A stretch of 64,000 bases of DNA from Ophiocordyceps camponoti-saundersi (nom. inval.) (GCA_003339415.1 PDHQ01000070.1:93707-157706); one strand, 5' to 3'. Positions 48,439-59,882 are shown, counted from the stretch's first letter. The notes: generated by a model from the letters alone, not told the origin. Made by a program: numbers and translations.

Positions 48439-48985
48439 ATGAATGGAGGCGACGATTCAGCCTCATCTCTGGGTCAGGGCAGCAGCGGCGGCGGCCCCCA
48501 CGGTCGGCCTCGCAAGTTCGTCATTCAGAGCACCTTTGGGAACCCGAGGGAGCGAAGGAGTCGCAAGAATCGACCTTGTGATGCCTGTCGTCGACGGAAG
48601 ACGGCTTGCGTCATTACCTCGGAGCCGCCATGTAAGTCGTGCTGTCCTTTTTTTCTTTATCATGCCTCATGATATCAACCAGGGGGGGGGAGGAGACGCC
48701 TCACCCTTGTCCGTCTTTAAAATACAAACATACTTCCCATTTGCTCTGTCTTTCCCTTTCCCTCTTTCTCTATCTGCCTGTCTACATATGTATGTATGTG
48801 TCTGTGTGTGGATTTGCTAGGCTTTCACGGGGGGACCCGGATGAGCGTGTCACGTTAACCATGACGCTGCTCGTCAACCAGGTCTCTTCTGTCAAAGCCG
48901 CGGCATCGTCTGCCAGTCATCTCCTGTGGCGTCACCCGGAGCACTTCAGCAGGAACAGGAGCAACATGAACAACAACAGCAGCAG

Positions 48986-49019
<34 letters not shown>

Positions 49020-51077
49020 CGCGACACCACCACCACCACCACCACCATCACCGACACACGCTGCCACCCAGCTCGCCTCACGAGACTGAGCTACCGACGC
49101 CAAGCACCAGCTCGACCCATGACAGCCCCGAGGTGACTTCGCCCTTTGGCCGGGCCGCCGTCGTCCACCAGAACCTCGTCTGTCAGGGAAGTCCGACGGG
49201 CGAGGAGCTCGAGGTCGTCGTAGGCTCGGTGGGGCCGGCCGCCAGCGGACCGGGAGCGGAGTCGGTGCCGGCCCTCATACCGCCCGCGGCCGGATATACC
49301 CTCGAGGACGTGAGTGGATGGGCGGCCTATTATATGGGGCCGACGGCGGAGCAGGATACCTTTTTGCTCGACGCTTTCCGCTACGGCATCCTCAGCGAGG
49401 GATACAACGTCGACGCCAACATCGTCAGGGTTCATCCCGGAGGCTCGCAGCTCGACGACCGACCGACGCACTTCCTCTTCCTCGAGATCCTTCACCCGGA
49501 TCACGTCAATCGCGCTCGTCAGGCAGCCTCGGACGCCATCGAGGCCAAGGTCTGGCCGTACGGGGAGAGGCTGGTGCGTCTCTTCTTCCGTCATGTTCAC
49601 CCCGTGCTCCCCATCGTGTCCAAGAGCCGGTTCCTACGGCGTTATCACGCGGACAAGAAGGGCGTCCCGGCCTGTCTTCGCGGCGCCCTCTACGCCCTGG
49701 CCTCGGTCTTCTGGACGGGCACGCCCTGTCCCTTTCAGCAGCACGAACTGGTCGACCACGCCCACGCCGCCCTCCGGCGAGAGATTGAGAATCCGAACCT
49801 CTTCATCTTGCAGGCCTGCTTGCTCCTGATCCACGTCACGCCCCCGGCCATCGACTGCATGGAGGCGCCCACCACATGGACCTTGGCCGCCCAAGCCACC
49901 GCCTGCGCCCAGCTCATCGGCCTTCATCAGGAGCCGGGTCAGTGGGCCGTCGAGCCGGTGGAGAAGAGGCTGCGTCGTCGTCTGTGGTGGGCCGTCTTCG
50001 TCACCGACTGCTGGTCTTCCATCTGCCACGGCAGTCCGCCGCATGTCAGTGCCGGTTCCTTCAACACGGAGCCGCCGGTGATGGATGACATGCGTGCCGA
50101 CGAACTCGTCCCGGACGACCTGCGCTACCTCGTCGAACCGCCTGATGCTGGCTTTGAAGTCGCTTCCGGCGCCCGCTTTCTCGAGATGGTTAACATCGCT
50201 CGTTACTTGCGGACAGTTCTGGACTCTAGCTTGTAAGTCGTCTCATAGTTTGCTGCTTTGTATGACCTTGCACGCCTCTGGCTGTCTTCACGCTACCTAC
50301 CTCTCGCTAACACCCGGTCCCAGTCAAGTCAACACCAGAGCCATGACGGTCGAAGACAGATTACAGGCTCAGACCGATCTCGTCGCTGTTCAAGCCAAGC
50401 TCCGTGACTGGCCCAGTCTTCTGCCATCCTGTCTGGTCATCAAGCACGAAGAGCGCCGCCGGTCGCCTGTTACCTCGTACAATTGTACGTCTAAACCCAC
50501 GTTGTTGCATCCCGTCTTGTCTTCTTCTCACACGCCATTCAGGCCCTCTTCATTTGTCCTTTTACGCGGCTCAAGTGCTCTTATACCGCGCTTTGATGTA
50601 TCCGCCAACCCGCGCGGCCAAGACGACGCCCGGCTCTAACCTCCGCAAGTGGTTCCCAGCTGCTCTCGCAGAGTTCGAGTCGTTCGCCGAATTCCTCACC
50701 TGCGTCAACAAGCACGACCTGTTTGGATTCTGGGGTCGACGTTCGTGACGCCCCCCTCCGTCCCCCTCTCTCTTGTAAGCCTCGTCTCAGGCCCAGGCTG
50801 ACTGCTTTATATAGACGCCCGTTCGCATCTGATCCTTTGCGGAAATTTCCTCATCTACCTGTTTCTCCTGGCTTGGGATCGAAGAGATATCGAGCGAGCC
50901 TACCGCCTTCTCGAAAGCTTTCATCAAACTGTACATGAACTGCACGACTACGATAACGTCCAGGCAAAGTCGTTGCTCCGCGCTGCTACCTTGCGTATCG
51001 ACTCCTTCTTCACGCAGGCGGCTCAAATCATGCGGCAGGGAGGCGAGGGAAACGTCTCATCCATCTTGAATCCATGA
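48439..51077 (+). CDS. Zn2Cys6 fungal transcription factor
   Basis: Binuclear zinc-cluster regulator, 721 residues. Exons are 48439-48631, 48882-50232, 50324-50484, 50543-50740 and 50815-51077 (introns 250, 91, 58 and 74 nt). The DNA-binding cluster is complete only after splicing: Cys47, 50, 57, 65, 68 and 75, with the basic RRRK loop. It is followed by a Gln-rich and then a His-rich run (CAG and CAC repeats, 48970-49062). The fungal-specific regulatory domain (VHPVLPIVSKSRFLRRYH; LLIHVTPPAIDCMEAPTTW; RRRLWWAVFVTDCWSS) covers about residues 250-480. The C-terminal helical part ends in GNVSSILNP. It lies next to the permease and hydantoinase genes. It may control them or the C4-sugar genes, as zinc-cluster regulators linked to erythritol genes do in Yarrowia, but the target is not shown. 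Confidence 0.9.
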
Positions 51078-51643
51078 TGTAACATGACAACCTTGCTAAC
51101 ATGTTTCTGTGTCTTTCGATAAAGATGAAGAATTAGAGCAGGTGGTTCGAATGTATGTCATGCACCACCGTTGTTGATTTCCCGAGGCTCGATCTCGAAG
51201 CATTGTACGAAGTGGCTTGCCAGCTATATATACTTGATGGCCTTCTGTATCAGTTTCTGTTCGCCATGATTCTCCCCCCTCCGCTTTGTATGTACTTGTC
51301 TATACTTTGCATGTCATTTCTTAATAGCATCGCCTGGTGAAGTATGTAGGTATGTAGGGTCACATCACTTCACAGAGGAGTTATAGAGACTCTGTTTCGG
51401 CCTTGACTTGAGCTTCCTCTCGCAATGCGATTATGGGCATTGAATGACCAAGCTAAGCTGCTTATACGCACAGACAGGAACATGATGGTGGCCTGAGACG
51501 CTTGGTGTAGCACATACAACGGACTCACGAACGAGTCAGTCGGGCTATATGCAAGATCTGCCCCTGTTTCTACCTAGCCAATGCGAACAGAGACGGGATC
51601 GTTCCCATACAGGAACGAAACCACACATGGTCTGTGACCTGAC
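51078..51643. other. Intergenic region
   Basis: 3' flanks of the Zn2Cys6 gene (+) and of the small protein gene (-). Nothing else recognised. Confidence 0.5.
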
Positions 51644-51937
51644 TCAATCGGCCGAATCCTTAGTCTCGGACTTTGGTGGGAACTTCATGCCCCTATCGGC
51701 CCCGCTCGGCTCCGCGCCGGGACCCCATCCGCCGCATCCCATGCCGGCACCGAGCCCGGTCGCGGGGCCGAGGGCTAGTTTCCCCGCGAGCTGGTTTTTG
51801 CCGACGCCGGGCTGGTTGTCGGCCCAGGTCTTGAGTTCGTCACGTGTCTTTCCCGTGTATTTCTCGATGTCGTCGTCGCTTATGGGCCCGCGCTTTTTGT
51901 CCTGCTTGTTCTGGTGGATAGACTGTGAGGAGCCCAT
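51644..51937 (-). CDS. Small Gly-rich protein, putative N-myristoylation
   Basis: Hypothetical 97-residue protein, single exon. It begins MGSSQS, which fits an N-myristoylation signal (Gly2, Ser6). A charged helix-like middle (SDDDIEKYTGKTRDELKTWA) is followed by a Gly/Ala-rich stretch and a short Lys-rich C-terminus. No transmembrane segment. Codon usage is GC-biased at third positions like the neighbours, which supports a real gene. I do not recognise a characterised family. Confidence 0.6.
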   Translation of the reverse strand: MGSSQSIHQNKQDKKRGPISDDDIEKYTGKTRDELKTWADNQPGVGKNQLAGKLALGPATGLGAGMGCGGWGPGAEPSGADRGMKFPPKSETKDSAD

Positions 51938-52359
51938 GATGGGGTTCTGACTTATTGTGGTTCTCTCGGTCTGGAGTCAGTGATATGATGATAATGCTGT
52001 AGATGAAGCTGATCTCGGCTGAGGAGCAAACATGAGGAAGGCTTTACTTATGCCCTCGATGATAACGGCAGCCTGGAATACGTTGTTGGCTCAGCCGCAA
52101 CGCCCGGTCAGATTGGTGTAGACGTCAGCTCGGCTTTACCACTTCCGTGAGTCACCCTCAGAAGTGTCACGAGACATCGTCAAATGCTGCAGTATATTTG
52201 AACATGGTAATCTATCCAAAAGCCATGAATGCCGCGTGATGTTGGTGAACGCCATGAAGAAGATGAAAAGGGGATGGAAAGACACATGCTCTCATACGTC
52301 AGCTTCAACCATGTGGCCTATTTACAGCAACATCTCTAAGAGAGAGCAATCCTCCCGGT
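51938..52359. other. Intergenic region
   Basis: 5' flank of the small protein gene and 3' flank of the aspartic protease gene. No feature recognised. Confidence 0.5.
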
Positions 52360-54077
52360 TTACGCATGCTGTGCAAATCCCAAGCTCGGGCCCTGGCCGT
52401 TGCTACCTCCTTGAAAGGCAACAAAGTTGCTCTTGAAGAATATATCGCCGTAGATTCCCATCGTGCCGGGGGGGACGGCCTGGATACCGCCGAAGCATTC
52501 CGCTGCTGCAATGCCCAGTGTCAGCAGCATGAACTCGAAGATCAAAGGAGAGAGAAGCGGAGATGAAGAAGATACTTACAGCCGTCTTCGATAGGAGCAA
52601 AGTTGATCTGGTCGCCGGTAACGCGGGCCATGTTATCACCCACTGCCAGCATCAGGTCCGGCAGCTGCTGGTTACAAGGGATGGTGACGCCTCCTACTTC
52701 CTTGTTGTTCTGAGCGCCTTGAACCTGCGAGTAGTACCCCTGAACGATGTTCTTATCGGCGAGGATCAAGGTCGTGCCCGTGTCGGCAATGGCCTGACCT
52801 CCCGCCGTAGCCTGTTGAGGCTGACCGTCGCCAACAGCAAACCTCTCGCTCGTAAACTGCCAGAAACCCTGAGAGTTGTTGACGGGCGTGAAGACCATGT
52901 CTCCCTGAAACTTGCTACGGTCAATGGTTCCGAACTCGTACGCTCCCGTGGCGTTCCTTCGGAGATCGGCCGTGAAGACGGGCTCTTGAAGAGAAGGCAT
53001 GACGCTCTCGAAAAACGTCTTTTGCTTCTCCGGCTTCACCGTGTTGATCTTGGAGAAGGCGAGGCCCATCAGTCCGTTGTTCTTGGAATCCTGTAGGAAA
53101 CTCCCCGTCACGGACGTGGCGAGCTGCACCGCCTGTTCCGCCTGAACGCCTCCGACCTCGACGATGTCCATGCCGACCGTGCCCTGGGCTCCGGAACCGT
53201 CGCCGTACGAGATCTTGAACTGAAGTCCCGGAACCTCTTTGAACGTCTGGCTCTGTTGAGGGTTGTAGAGCGTGTGGCTGTCGATGGCCTTTTCCAGCTG
53301 TCCCGCTTGTTGGGCCGATTGCTGAGCCGACTGCCCTCCCGTCTGCAGTCCAGGCTGTTGCGGCTGCTGGTTCTTCAACTGGGTGTTGAAAACCCACAGG
53401 TCCGAGGAGCCAGTGTCGAAGTCGAGGACAAGTTCTTGGCCGCCAATCTTTACCGGAGCGAGGTATTCCGCGTCGTTCTTCTCGGGAGTTGCCTCTACGC
53501 TGCCGTTCTGATCGCCACCTTGCGCCTTTGACTGTGTCTGGTTCCCTGCCTGGGCTTCCGCTGCTGGCTGCTGTGTTGCTGCTGTCTGCTCCGCGGCCGG
53601 GTCCTGATCCTGCCTCGGGTGAAGCGAGCGGCGCTGGCCCATTGAAGCTGCAAGGCCAAGCCGGACATCCTGGTCTCCTCCCATGCTGTCACGGCGCTGA
53701 TGAGCAAGTTGGGACCGCCGCTGGCTCGAGGAAGCTGCAAGGCCGAGCCGGACGTTTTGCTCCCCTCCCATGTCATCACGACGCTGAGGGCCTCGTTGAC
53801 TGACGCTGCGTTTGCCGACTCTGTTCGCCGCGGCGAGTTGTCTCTTCTTCAACTGTCGTTTCTCGACGGCATTCTTCAGATCCCTCGGAACAGGTATATT
53901 ATACTTGTTGAATGCCTTGGCCATCTCCTCGACTCCATCTCGTGCTTTCAGCCTGGGACTCGCCACGCGCTTGACGATGAACGAGCGCTTCTGAATACCG
54001 GACTTTGAAGAAGGGGCTGCCAGTGCTAACAGGGTAGCGAAGCACAAGGTAAGAGTGAAGTAAAGACTTGAATGCAT
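52360..54077 (-). CDS. Secreted pepsin-like aspartic protease
   Basis: A1-family endopeptidase, 547 residues. Exons are 54077-52580 and 52505-52360 (74-nt intron, GTAAGT...TTGCAG). The signal peptide covers about residues 1-20 (LYFTLTLCFATLLALAA). The start at 54077 is preferred over the in-frame one at 54128 because it places this signal at the N-terminus. A long basic propeptide with KR sites contains two copies of a 24-residue unit (99-122 and 128-151). The mature domain has DTGSSDLWVF (Asp221), the flap YGDGSGAQG and ADTGTTLILAD (Asp432). The C-terminal CFGGIQ is encoded partly by the last exon. A Gln-rich insert (about 236-260) sits after the first catalytic loop. Inferred to be extracellular or wall-bound. 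Confidence 0.92.
53625..53783 (-). repeat. Duplicated segment within protease pro-region
   Basis: Two 72-bp units (53712-53783 and 53625-53696) encode RRD-D/S-MGG-E/D-Q-N/D-VRLGLAAS...QRRS with an 87-bp period. Confidence 0.85.
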
Positions 54078-55975
54078 CGCGAAGCAGAAAACAGGATTAA
54101 AGGTTAGAAAGCTGTAGAAAGACGACAAGCAGAAGTAAGGAAAATAAGCCCGAGCACGCCAGGTGAGCGGGCGAAAAGAGAAGAGAAGTGGCGACGATGA
54201 TTACTATCACCAAGAGAGCAAAGACCAAAGAGACGAAAGAAACAACAAAAGAAAAAGGGAAGAAACTTCAAGAAAAGACGTCGGAACTGCCAAGAGACTC
54301 GCTGTTTAAGGCAGATTCAACAGTGCCCTTCCCATTCCCCCCGATAAGGCAAGGAAAATCTTGACAGACAGGGTTGGCGGCGATATAAAAGCCGGTGGTG
54401 TGATTCCCGAGGAACTCGAGACAGGAGGAGCTTTAACCAAAACCCATCGTGAGGAAACCTAGTACGTCTGGGACCTGTTCTGGCGTGCCATCAGCAGAGG
54501 TGCTTGATTCCCGCCCGGAGGGACGCCAAACCCCGGGCGGGTATAGAGAGCCAGAAGAAGAAAAAGGGGGGGGCAGAGGATCTCGTTGGGGTGTAAAACG
54601 GACGTCGCCTTCCAGGTGGTAGCAGCGGCCGAGAAAGTCGGAGGACAGTAACATCGGCTCCGAGGAATGGAGGTTTCATCTACGTTGCCAGTTTCAAGTT
54701 GCTCCCCCCCCCCTTTTTTTTTCTCGTCCTCTTCAGCAGTCAGTTGGGAAAAGGAAAAAAAAACCCAACCGTGCACGCTGTTGCCACAGACCGAATTGCT
54801 GAAACAACTCCTGCGGAAACCCCGTGTGAGGACGCTAAGCAGATCTTCTTCCTTCGCTTCCACCCCCTTTAGAGCGAACTCCTTTCTACAGACTAAGCCG
54901 CGAGAAGAATGGTGGTTGAATATCTGCATCTCGGCCGCGGAGAAAATGTTTCTTGGATCCGGCTGCTAGCGTTGGATCTCTGATGCTGGCTAGCTGGTAA
55001 ACAAGGCCTCGTGATGGGTTGCATGACTCTATAGCTGGCTAATCATGACTTGTCTAACTAGGTATGCTTCGATTAGAGCTTGTAGCTAATCTATGAGAGA
55101 GGGAAAATACACATCTTCCTCGCCTTTTGATATGAGGTACTTGAGTTGATGGAGATGGAAACTCTGGCTAACCAGGTTCAACGTGGAGCGTATATACTCG
55201 TCTGCCATATCACCAGTCACGATGCAGGTAGCTTATTGATGTTGAGCCAGGAGACATTAGCAACACCGTGTATTCTATTGACTTTATCGGAGCTCGCGGG
55301 AGATCTTGAAGCCCCTTTGTTTCCCTACGTCTCCTCTTCTTATCACTAGATCTTATACCTGTATTGGTATGTATTTTCGGTATAACCAGAGAACTTGAAT
55401 CAGGTGTGTTGAAACGAGTCTTGAATATCAACAATGCTCTCCCTCTATTCTCATGCGTGCTCTACCTTGCTTTCCACGACTCGTTTGCTTACATGTTGTC
55501 ACAACTTGCCGCGCCCATATATAGTGCTCTGTGCATACATGCGAGTTAGCACTAGTCAGCGGACTGCTTCAGCTTCAACGGGCATGTCAAAGAGCCAATC
55601 TGCCCTCGATATGGTCCGGCGATGTCTGTTCGCCACGAGGCCAGTTTCACCACGGTCCCCCCCTTGATGCATGCACGCTCTCTTCAACCTATGTGCTTAC
55701 CTACTTACAGTATATAGAGCTTCTTCTAGGCTAGCAAGCAAGCTCATAAACATCATCATCAATTCATACCTAGGAAGATAGGCAGTCAGATTTCATCCAT
55801 GATCCTCAAGGATTGAAGAGTCGAGGTCAAATCAGCCATCATCTCCTATCAACTTTGTCAGATCTTGTCTCGCAGCCGTTAACAACGAATATTTCAGGTA
55901 CTTTGAATCCCTGTCCCGCTCTCAACGAATTCCAATCGCGCTTCCTTCGTGGACCTCGTTATCAAGCCCATCAAG
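54078..55975. other. Intergenic region
   Basis: Promoter of the aspartic protease at the left, then 1.5 kb without a recognised gene. Short frames at 54450-54970 are on both strands and carry no domain. 55000-55900 has lower GC and no repeats of note. Confidence 0.5.
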
Positions 55976-56881
55976 TCAGCGCCGGCGAGCCCAGGCCACG
56001 ACCCGAGGCGCGACAGCAACGGCGAGGGCAACACCAATGTTCCTCCCCGGGCTCCCAGGACCGCAATCGTAAGCCGAACAAACAGCGTACTTGTAAAAGT
56101 TCCTCATGACGACGGGCTTGACATAAAACCCGCAGGCGATGACCTGAACGGCGTTCCACAAGAGCACCATGGCCATCTTAGCATTGGCCTCTGTGATCAA
56201 GGTCACGCCAGCAATGGAATACGAATCCACCGTCTCGAGAACCAAGAGCATCCACATCATCCAGGTCAACAACGCTTCGGCCGATTGCTGAAGACCAAGC
56301 AAGCCGCAGAGGAGGAGGGAAACAGCAGCGGACACGATGAAAAGGGGCGATAAGCCCATAAGAAAATTGGATGCCAGTGACTCGCCCGAAGTGAAGTAAC
56401 CGTTGCATTTTTCTCGCAAGTGGCGTTTGACGTCTGGCTTGAGGGTAGGGACGTAATATGCGGCAGTGAAGGCAGCAAAAGCGAAGGAAATCAGGGCAAG
56501 GACCATCAAGTACTGAGTCCCATCTTGACTCCGGCTCAGGGGCGGCCATGTTGTTCTCACGAAGATTCCCAGCATGACATATAACAAAGACCGAAGGCTG
56601 TAGACTGTCCTATTTCTGTTGTTCTTGATGAAGACGCGACGAGTCAAGACGACGATCCGCCGAGCTTGACTTGCCCTTTCCCGTAGCGGTAGCTCTTCGA
56701 GATGAATCACGTCGGTCTGAGGTAGCTCAGTGGTTGTCATGGCGTTGAAAAGATCATTGCCACTATCCGGATCTGTCCGAGGTCGGTGCATGTCTTGGAC
56801 AGACGTTGACATGGACGTGTCTGCGCAGAAGCTGGTGTCGATCTCTCGAACCTCGTTGTTCCTGCGATGCGGAACAGTCAT
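55976..56881 (-). CDS. ABCG-like membrane domain protein without ATPase
   Basis: A 301-residue integral membrane protein. After about 75 polar residues (containing VIHLEELPLRERASQARR) come hydrophobic segments that follow the order of an ABC-2 transporter domain of the ABCG (White) type. These are SLRSLLYVMLGIFVRTTW, YLMVLALISFAFAAFTAAY, the loop REKCNGYFTSGES, NFLMGLSPLFIVSAAVSLLL, LLTWMMWMLLVLETV and MVLLWNAVQVIACGFYV. No nucleotide-binding domain is found in the 1.2 kb upstream or in other frames. It is either a truncated transporter, a stand-alone membrane half, or part of a gene whose ATPase exon was lost. Its C-terminus (GVALAVAVAPRVVAWARRR) may be a read-through into an intron. The start at 56881 is the first ATG in the hydrophilic leader; the frame stays open further upstream. 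Confidence 0.6.
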   Translation of the reverse strand: MTVPHRRNNEVREIDTSFCADTSMSTSVQDMHRPRTDPDSGNDLFNAMTTTELPQTDVIHLEELPLRERASQARRIVVLTRRVFIKNNRNRTVYSLRSLLYVMLGIFVRTTWPPLSRSQDGTQYLMVLALISFAFAAFTAAYYVPTLKPDVKRHLREKCNGYFTSGESLASNFLMGLSPLFIVSAAVSLLLCGLLGLQQSAEALLTWMMWMLLVLETVDSYSIAGVTLITEANAKMAMVLLWNAVQVIACGFYVKPVVMRNFYKYAVCSAYDCGPGSPGRNIGVALAVAVAPRVVAWARRR

Positions 56882-58139
56882 CGTGATGTCCCTGCCAGAT
56901 GATGTTACGCCAGGTTGAGTTGATGGCCTGTACTCCAGCTGGAGGTTGCTCTTCGACTTCGTCAAGGTTTTCAACGTTTCAATAATAACGATGAGGAGGT
57001 GATGCTCCAGGGAAAGGATACATACTATATCTGTAACTCTTTTTATATTTTCCACGATGCACATATAACTACCTGAGACAATATGACCAATCCTTATTAC
57101 GATATGTATTCGACTCACTCCTCATCTGTTCGTCCAGGCCAGGAAGGCAAAGGAGATGATCCTTTCCTTTTCCTCCAATCACATACACAGACGCGCTCTC
57201 CTCGATCGAGATGCTGATAACGGACAAACACCAGGATGCGGAATCCAGTCCACCGAGTCTTCGTCCACTAATCAAAGGGGAAAAAAACAAGAATCCCATT
57301 CTAAACTTCATCGGAGAAAACACGTACATGCGCATATGCAGCTTACAGCGGCTTGACGAGGTTGAACGGTCATCTGCTCGCAACACGCGTTTCCGCGACT
57401 CGTCCCATTCAGCCAATAGGAGTCGATGGCACAGACCGAGGTTGCAGTCTTTCCACGCCTCGTTGGGCCAAATCATCACCCATGGTTCTTTCACCGGTCA
57501 GGGGCCGCCGCGTGAAGTTACGTGGCATGTCTTTTGTCCGTGGCTTGACGTGAAACACAACCTGCTAACATGGGTACGGATAACATATGCATACATGTTT
57601 GATGCGGCTTTCGGTGACTGTCATGGCATTGACCTGCATCTTTTGATGGACGATTTTCCTGCCATTACATGGGAGAAGAGTAATAGCCGAGGTTAAGTCC
57701 AAGGATGAGGAGTTTCTCTTACAATTGCTTTTACATACATCCGCATACTATCACGAGATCCGGGTTCTGAGGCGACATCTCCATCTGCCCGGTTCTCGTC
57801 TCTCGAACCCAAGAGAGAGAACCACATCCTACAAGTTCAACGATAGGGAGTTTCTCTTACAGTTGCCTTTACACACATCCGCATACTATCACGACATACA
57901 GGTTCTGAGGCGATAACAGCTCTCTCTGCCCTGTTCTCATCTCTTGAACGCAAAAGAGAGAAATCCACATCCTACAACTGATCCAGAGAGTCACCAAGAC
58001 TGAACTAGGTACTTATTATTATTGGTATCTTTTACGCGCCCCCCTCTCGGGAAAAGGAGGAGGGCCAGCAAGCTGCTACATACCTCGACTCACTCTCTCT
58101 ACCGCAAAAGAAAGAAAGAAAGAATAAAACAACTCCCTC
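56882..58139. other. Intergenic region with tandem duplication
   Basis: No gene recognised, no ATPase motif. One TACGGATA lies at 57575. The 3' side of the sedolisin gene is at the right. Confidence 0.5.
57709..57978. repeat. Two-copy tandem repeat, 138-bp period
   Basis: Copies at about 57709-57836 and 57847-57978 share GGAGTTTCTCTTACA, CATCCGCATACTATCACGA, GTTCTGAGGCGA and CACATCCTACAA blocks. Differences are mostly single substitutions, several of them transitions. Confidence 0.85.
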
Positions 58140-59882
58140 TCATCTAGCCAGCATGACGCGCAAGAAGTCGTCAAACTTGCCGGGCGTGCCCAGTCCCGTG
58201 ATGGCATCCCACCCCTTGGCCGCCGGCCAGCCTTGCTCCTTGCCGCCAAAGATACAGCCCTTGCTGGTGCCACCCATGGTGTCGGAGAGTACGCGGCGGA
58301 CTTCGGGCGAGTAGAGCCTCGCGTTGAGCCAGCCCAGAGCCCTCTTCCCGCGACGAAGCCTGGCGTCGTTGACCAGGGCGATGATGGCGGCGAAGACGGG
58401 CGCGCTGGCGCTGGTGCCGTCCAGGGCCACGGGCACGCCGCCGACGATGGTAGAGAACTGGGTGCCGACGGCGGAGATGTCGGGAAGGGCCCGCATGCCC
58501 GGGTTGTAGTAGCCGTGCAGGTAGCCCTTGAGGTGATCCCGGACGTACGTCTCGACGGCCTCCTTCTGCCACGGCGGCTGACGGAACCACTGGGAGAAGC
58601 CTCCGGTGCTGAAGTAGGCCCCCTGGGGAACGGCCTGGTTGGTCGTCGCCCCGACCGACGTCACCCACGGGCACGAGCCGGGGAAGGTGGCCATGGTGAT
58701 GTCCTTTTTGGAGCCGTCGTTGGTACGGCACGACGAGTTGCGACCGCCTCTGGCGCCTCCGTCTCCCGACGCGACGATGATGGAGGTGCCGCGAGCGGTC
58801 AGCATACCCATCAGGCCGCACACGCGCTCGGCGTAGGGCCTGGGGACGGAAAGCTCGTCGTCGGCGTACGACATGCTGATGACGTGGGGGACCTTGTCGT
58901 CTGGCAGGGACAGCATGTACTGGACCATCTGCAGGTACGGCTCGTTGTCGGAGGACTCCTCGGGGAAAGGCTCTCCCGAGTCGTTGATCTTGACGCCCCG
59001 GCCGCCGGTTGAGTAGTAGGTGAGCTGGGTAGGATAGCCGATGGCCATGGCGTACTGCATGTCGAGGTTGGCTTCGGAGCCGGCCTTTGCCGGATCCTGC
59101 GAGTTCTGACCGCCGTTGATGTCCCGGACGGTGAAGTTGTAGGAGCCGGGGATGGAACCTTGCATCGTCTTGGCGAGGAAGTCGGCCGTGTCCTTGTAGT
59201 TTGCGAACTGGTCGAGGAAGCCGGCGACGGCGAAGCGCGAGGGCGATCGACCGTCGGGGACGGTGTAGTTGATGGAGTACTGATCCAGGATACAGCGAGG
59301 ACGGATGGCTCGCTGGCATTCGGCCGAGAGGCTTTCGTCGTCCCGCTTCTGCATCAGCGTCGTCATCGGTCGGGTAGCGGCAACGTCGTGCTCGGGCGTC
59401 ATGAAGTTGGCGATGGGATGAACAAAGGTGATGGCCTTGGAAAGGGCGTCGGGGAGAAAGTACTCGGTCGTCCTGATGACGGGAGGCTGACCTTGAAAGG
59501 AGTATCGTTCCATCTTCATACCGAGAAGCTTCTCAGCCTCGCCGACGGTGGTGCGGACGTGAACCCAGTCATCCTCGCATTTCGTCTCCGAGATGCCGCT
59601 GCTAGCCAACCAGCGCTCGACCGTCTTGACATCCTCGGCATCGGGCTGCCTCATAGCCCAGGCATCCTCTTGCGAGAGGTGACGGCCTTGAACGATGGCG
59701 TCGGAAAGTCCATCGATGTTGGGCTGACGAAGAGCAAACGACATGAGAAGCGGGTTGTTGGCATCAGGTGCCTGCTGTAGCTTCTGCCAACCCTCTGGAA
59801 TCGTCGACGCCTTTTCGACGGCCGCCATGCAAGAGGCCAGACCGGTGAGGGCCGAAACGGCCACAAGCAGAGGCAGGACCAT
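58140..59882 (-). CDS. Secreted sedolisin (S53 tripeptidyl peptidase)
   Basis: Acid serine-carboxyl peptidase, 580 residues, single exon. The signal peptide covers about residues 1-20. The pro-kumamolisin prodomain runs to about residue 185 (HLSQEDAWAM; WLASSGISETKCEDD; HDVAATRP), with KR at 179-180 as a possible processing site. The catalytic set is Glu270 and Asp274 (GSEANLDMQYA), the oxyanion Asp374 (ASGDGGARGG) and Ser491 (GTSASAPVFAA). A calcium site is suggested by SDTMGGTSKG and KGWDAITGLGTP near the end. All essential residues are present. It releases tripeptides from N-termini in acidic surroundings; subgroup (SED2-like) is a guess. Confidence 0.94.
   Translation of the reverse strand: MVLPLLVAVSALTGLASCMAAVEKASTIPEGWQKLQQAPDANNPLLMSFALRQPNIDGLSDAIVQGRHLSQEDAWAMRQPDAEDVKTVERWLASSGISETKCEDDWVHVRTTVGEAEKLLGMKMERYSFQGQPPVIRTTEYFLPDALSKAITFVHPIANFMTPEHDVAATRPMTTLMQKRDDESLSAECQRAIRPRCILDQYSINYTVPDGRSPSRFAVAGFLDQFANYKDTADFLAKTMQGSIPGSYNFTVRDINGGQNSQDPAKAGSEANLDMQYAMAIGYPTQLTYYSTGGRGVKINDSGEPFPEESSDNEPYLQMVQYMLSLPDDKVPHVISMSYADDELSVPRPYAERVCGLMGMLTARGTSIIVASGDGGARGGRNSSCRTNDGSKKDITMATFPGSCPWVTSVGATTNQAVPQGAYFSTGGFSQWFRQPPWQKEAVETYVRDHLKGYLHGYYNPGMRALPDISAVGTQFSTIVGGVPVALDGTSASAPVFAAIIALVNDARLRRGKRALGWLNARLYSPEVRRVLSDTMGGTSKGCIFGGKEQGWPAAKGWDAITGLGTPGKFDDFLRVMLAR

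Noticed and set aside
58171..59319. 382-codon minus-strand frame inside the sedolisin gene
   Set aside because: It is an alternative-frame shadow of the sedolisin, Arg/His/Pro-rich because of the high third-position GC of the true frame.
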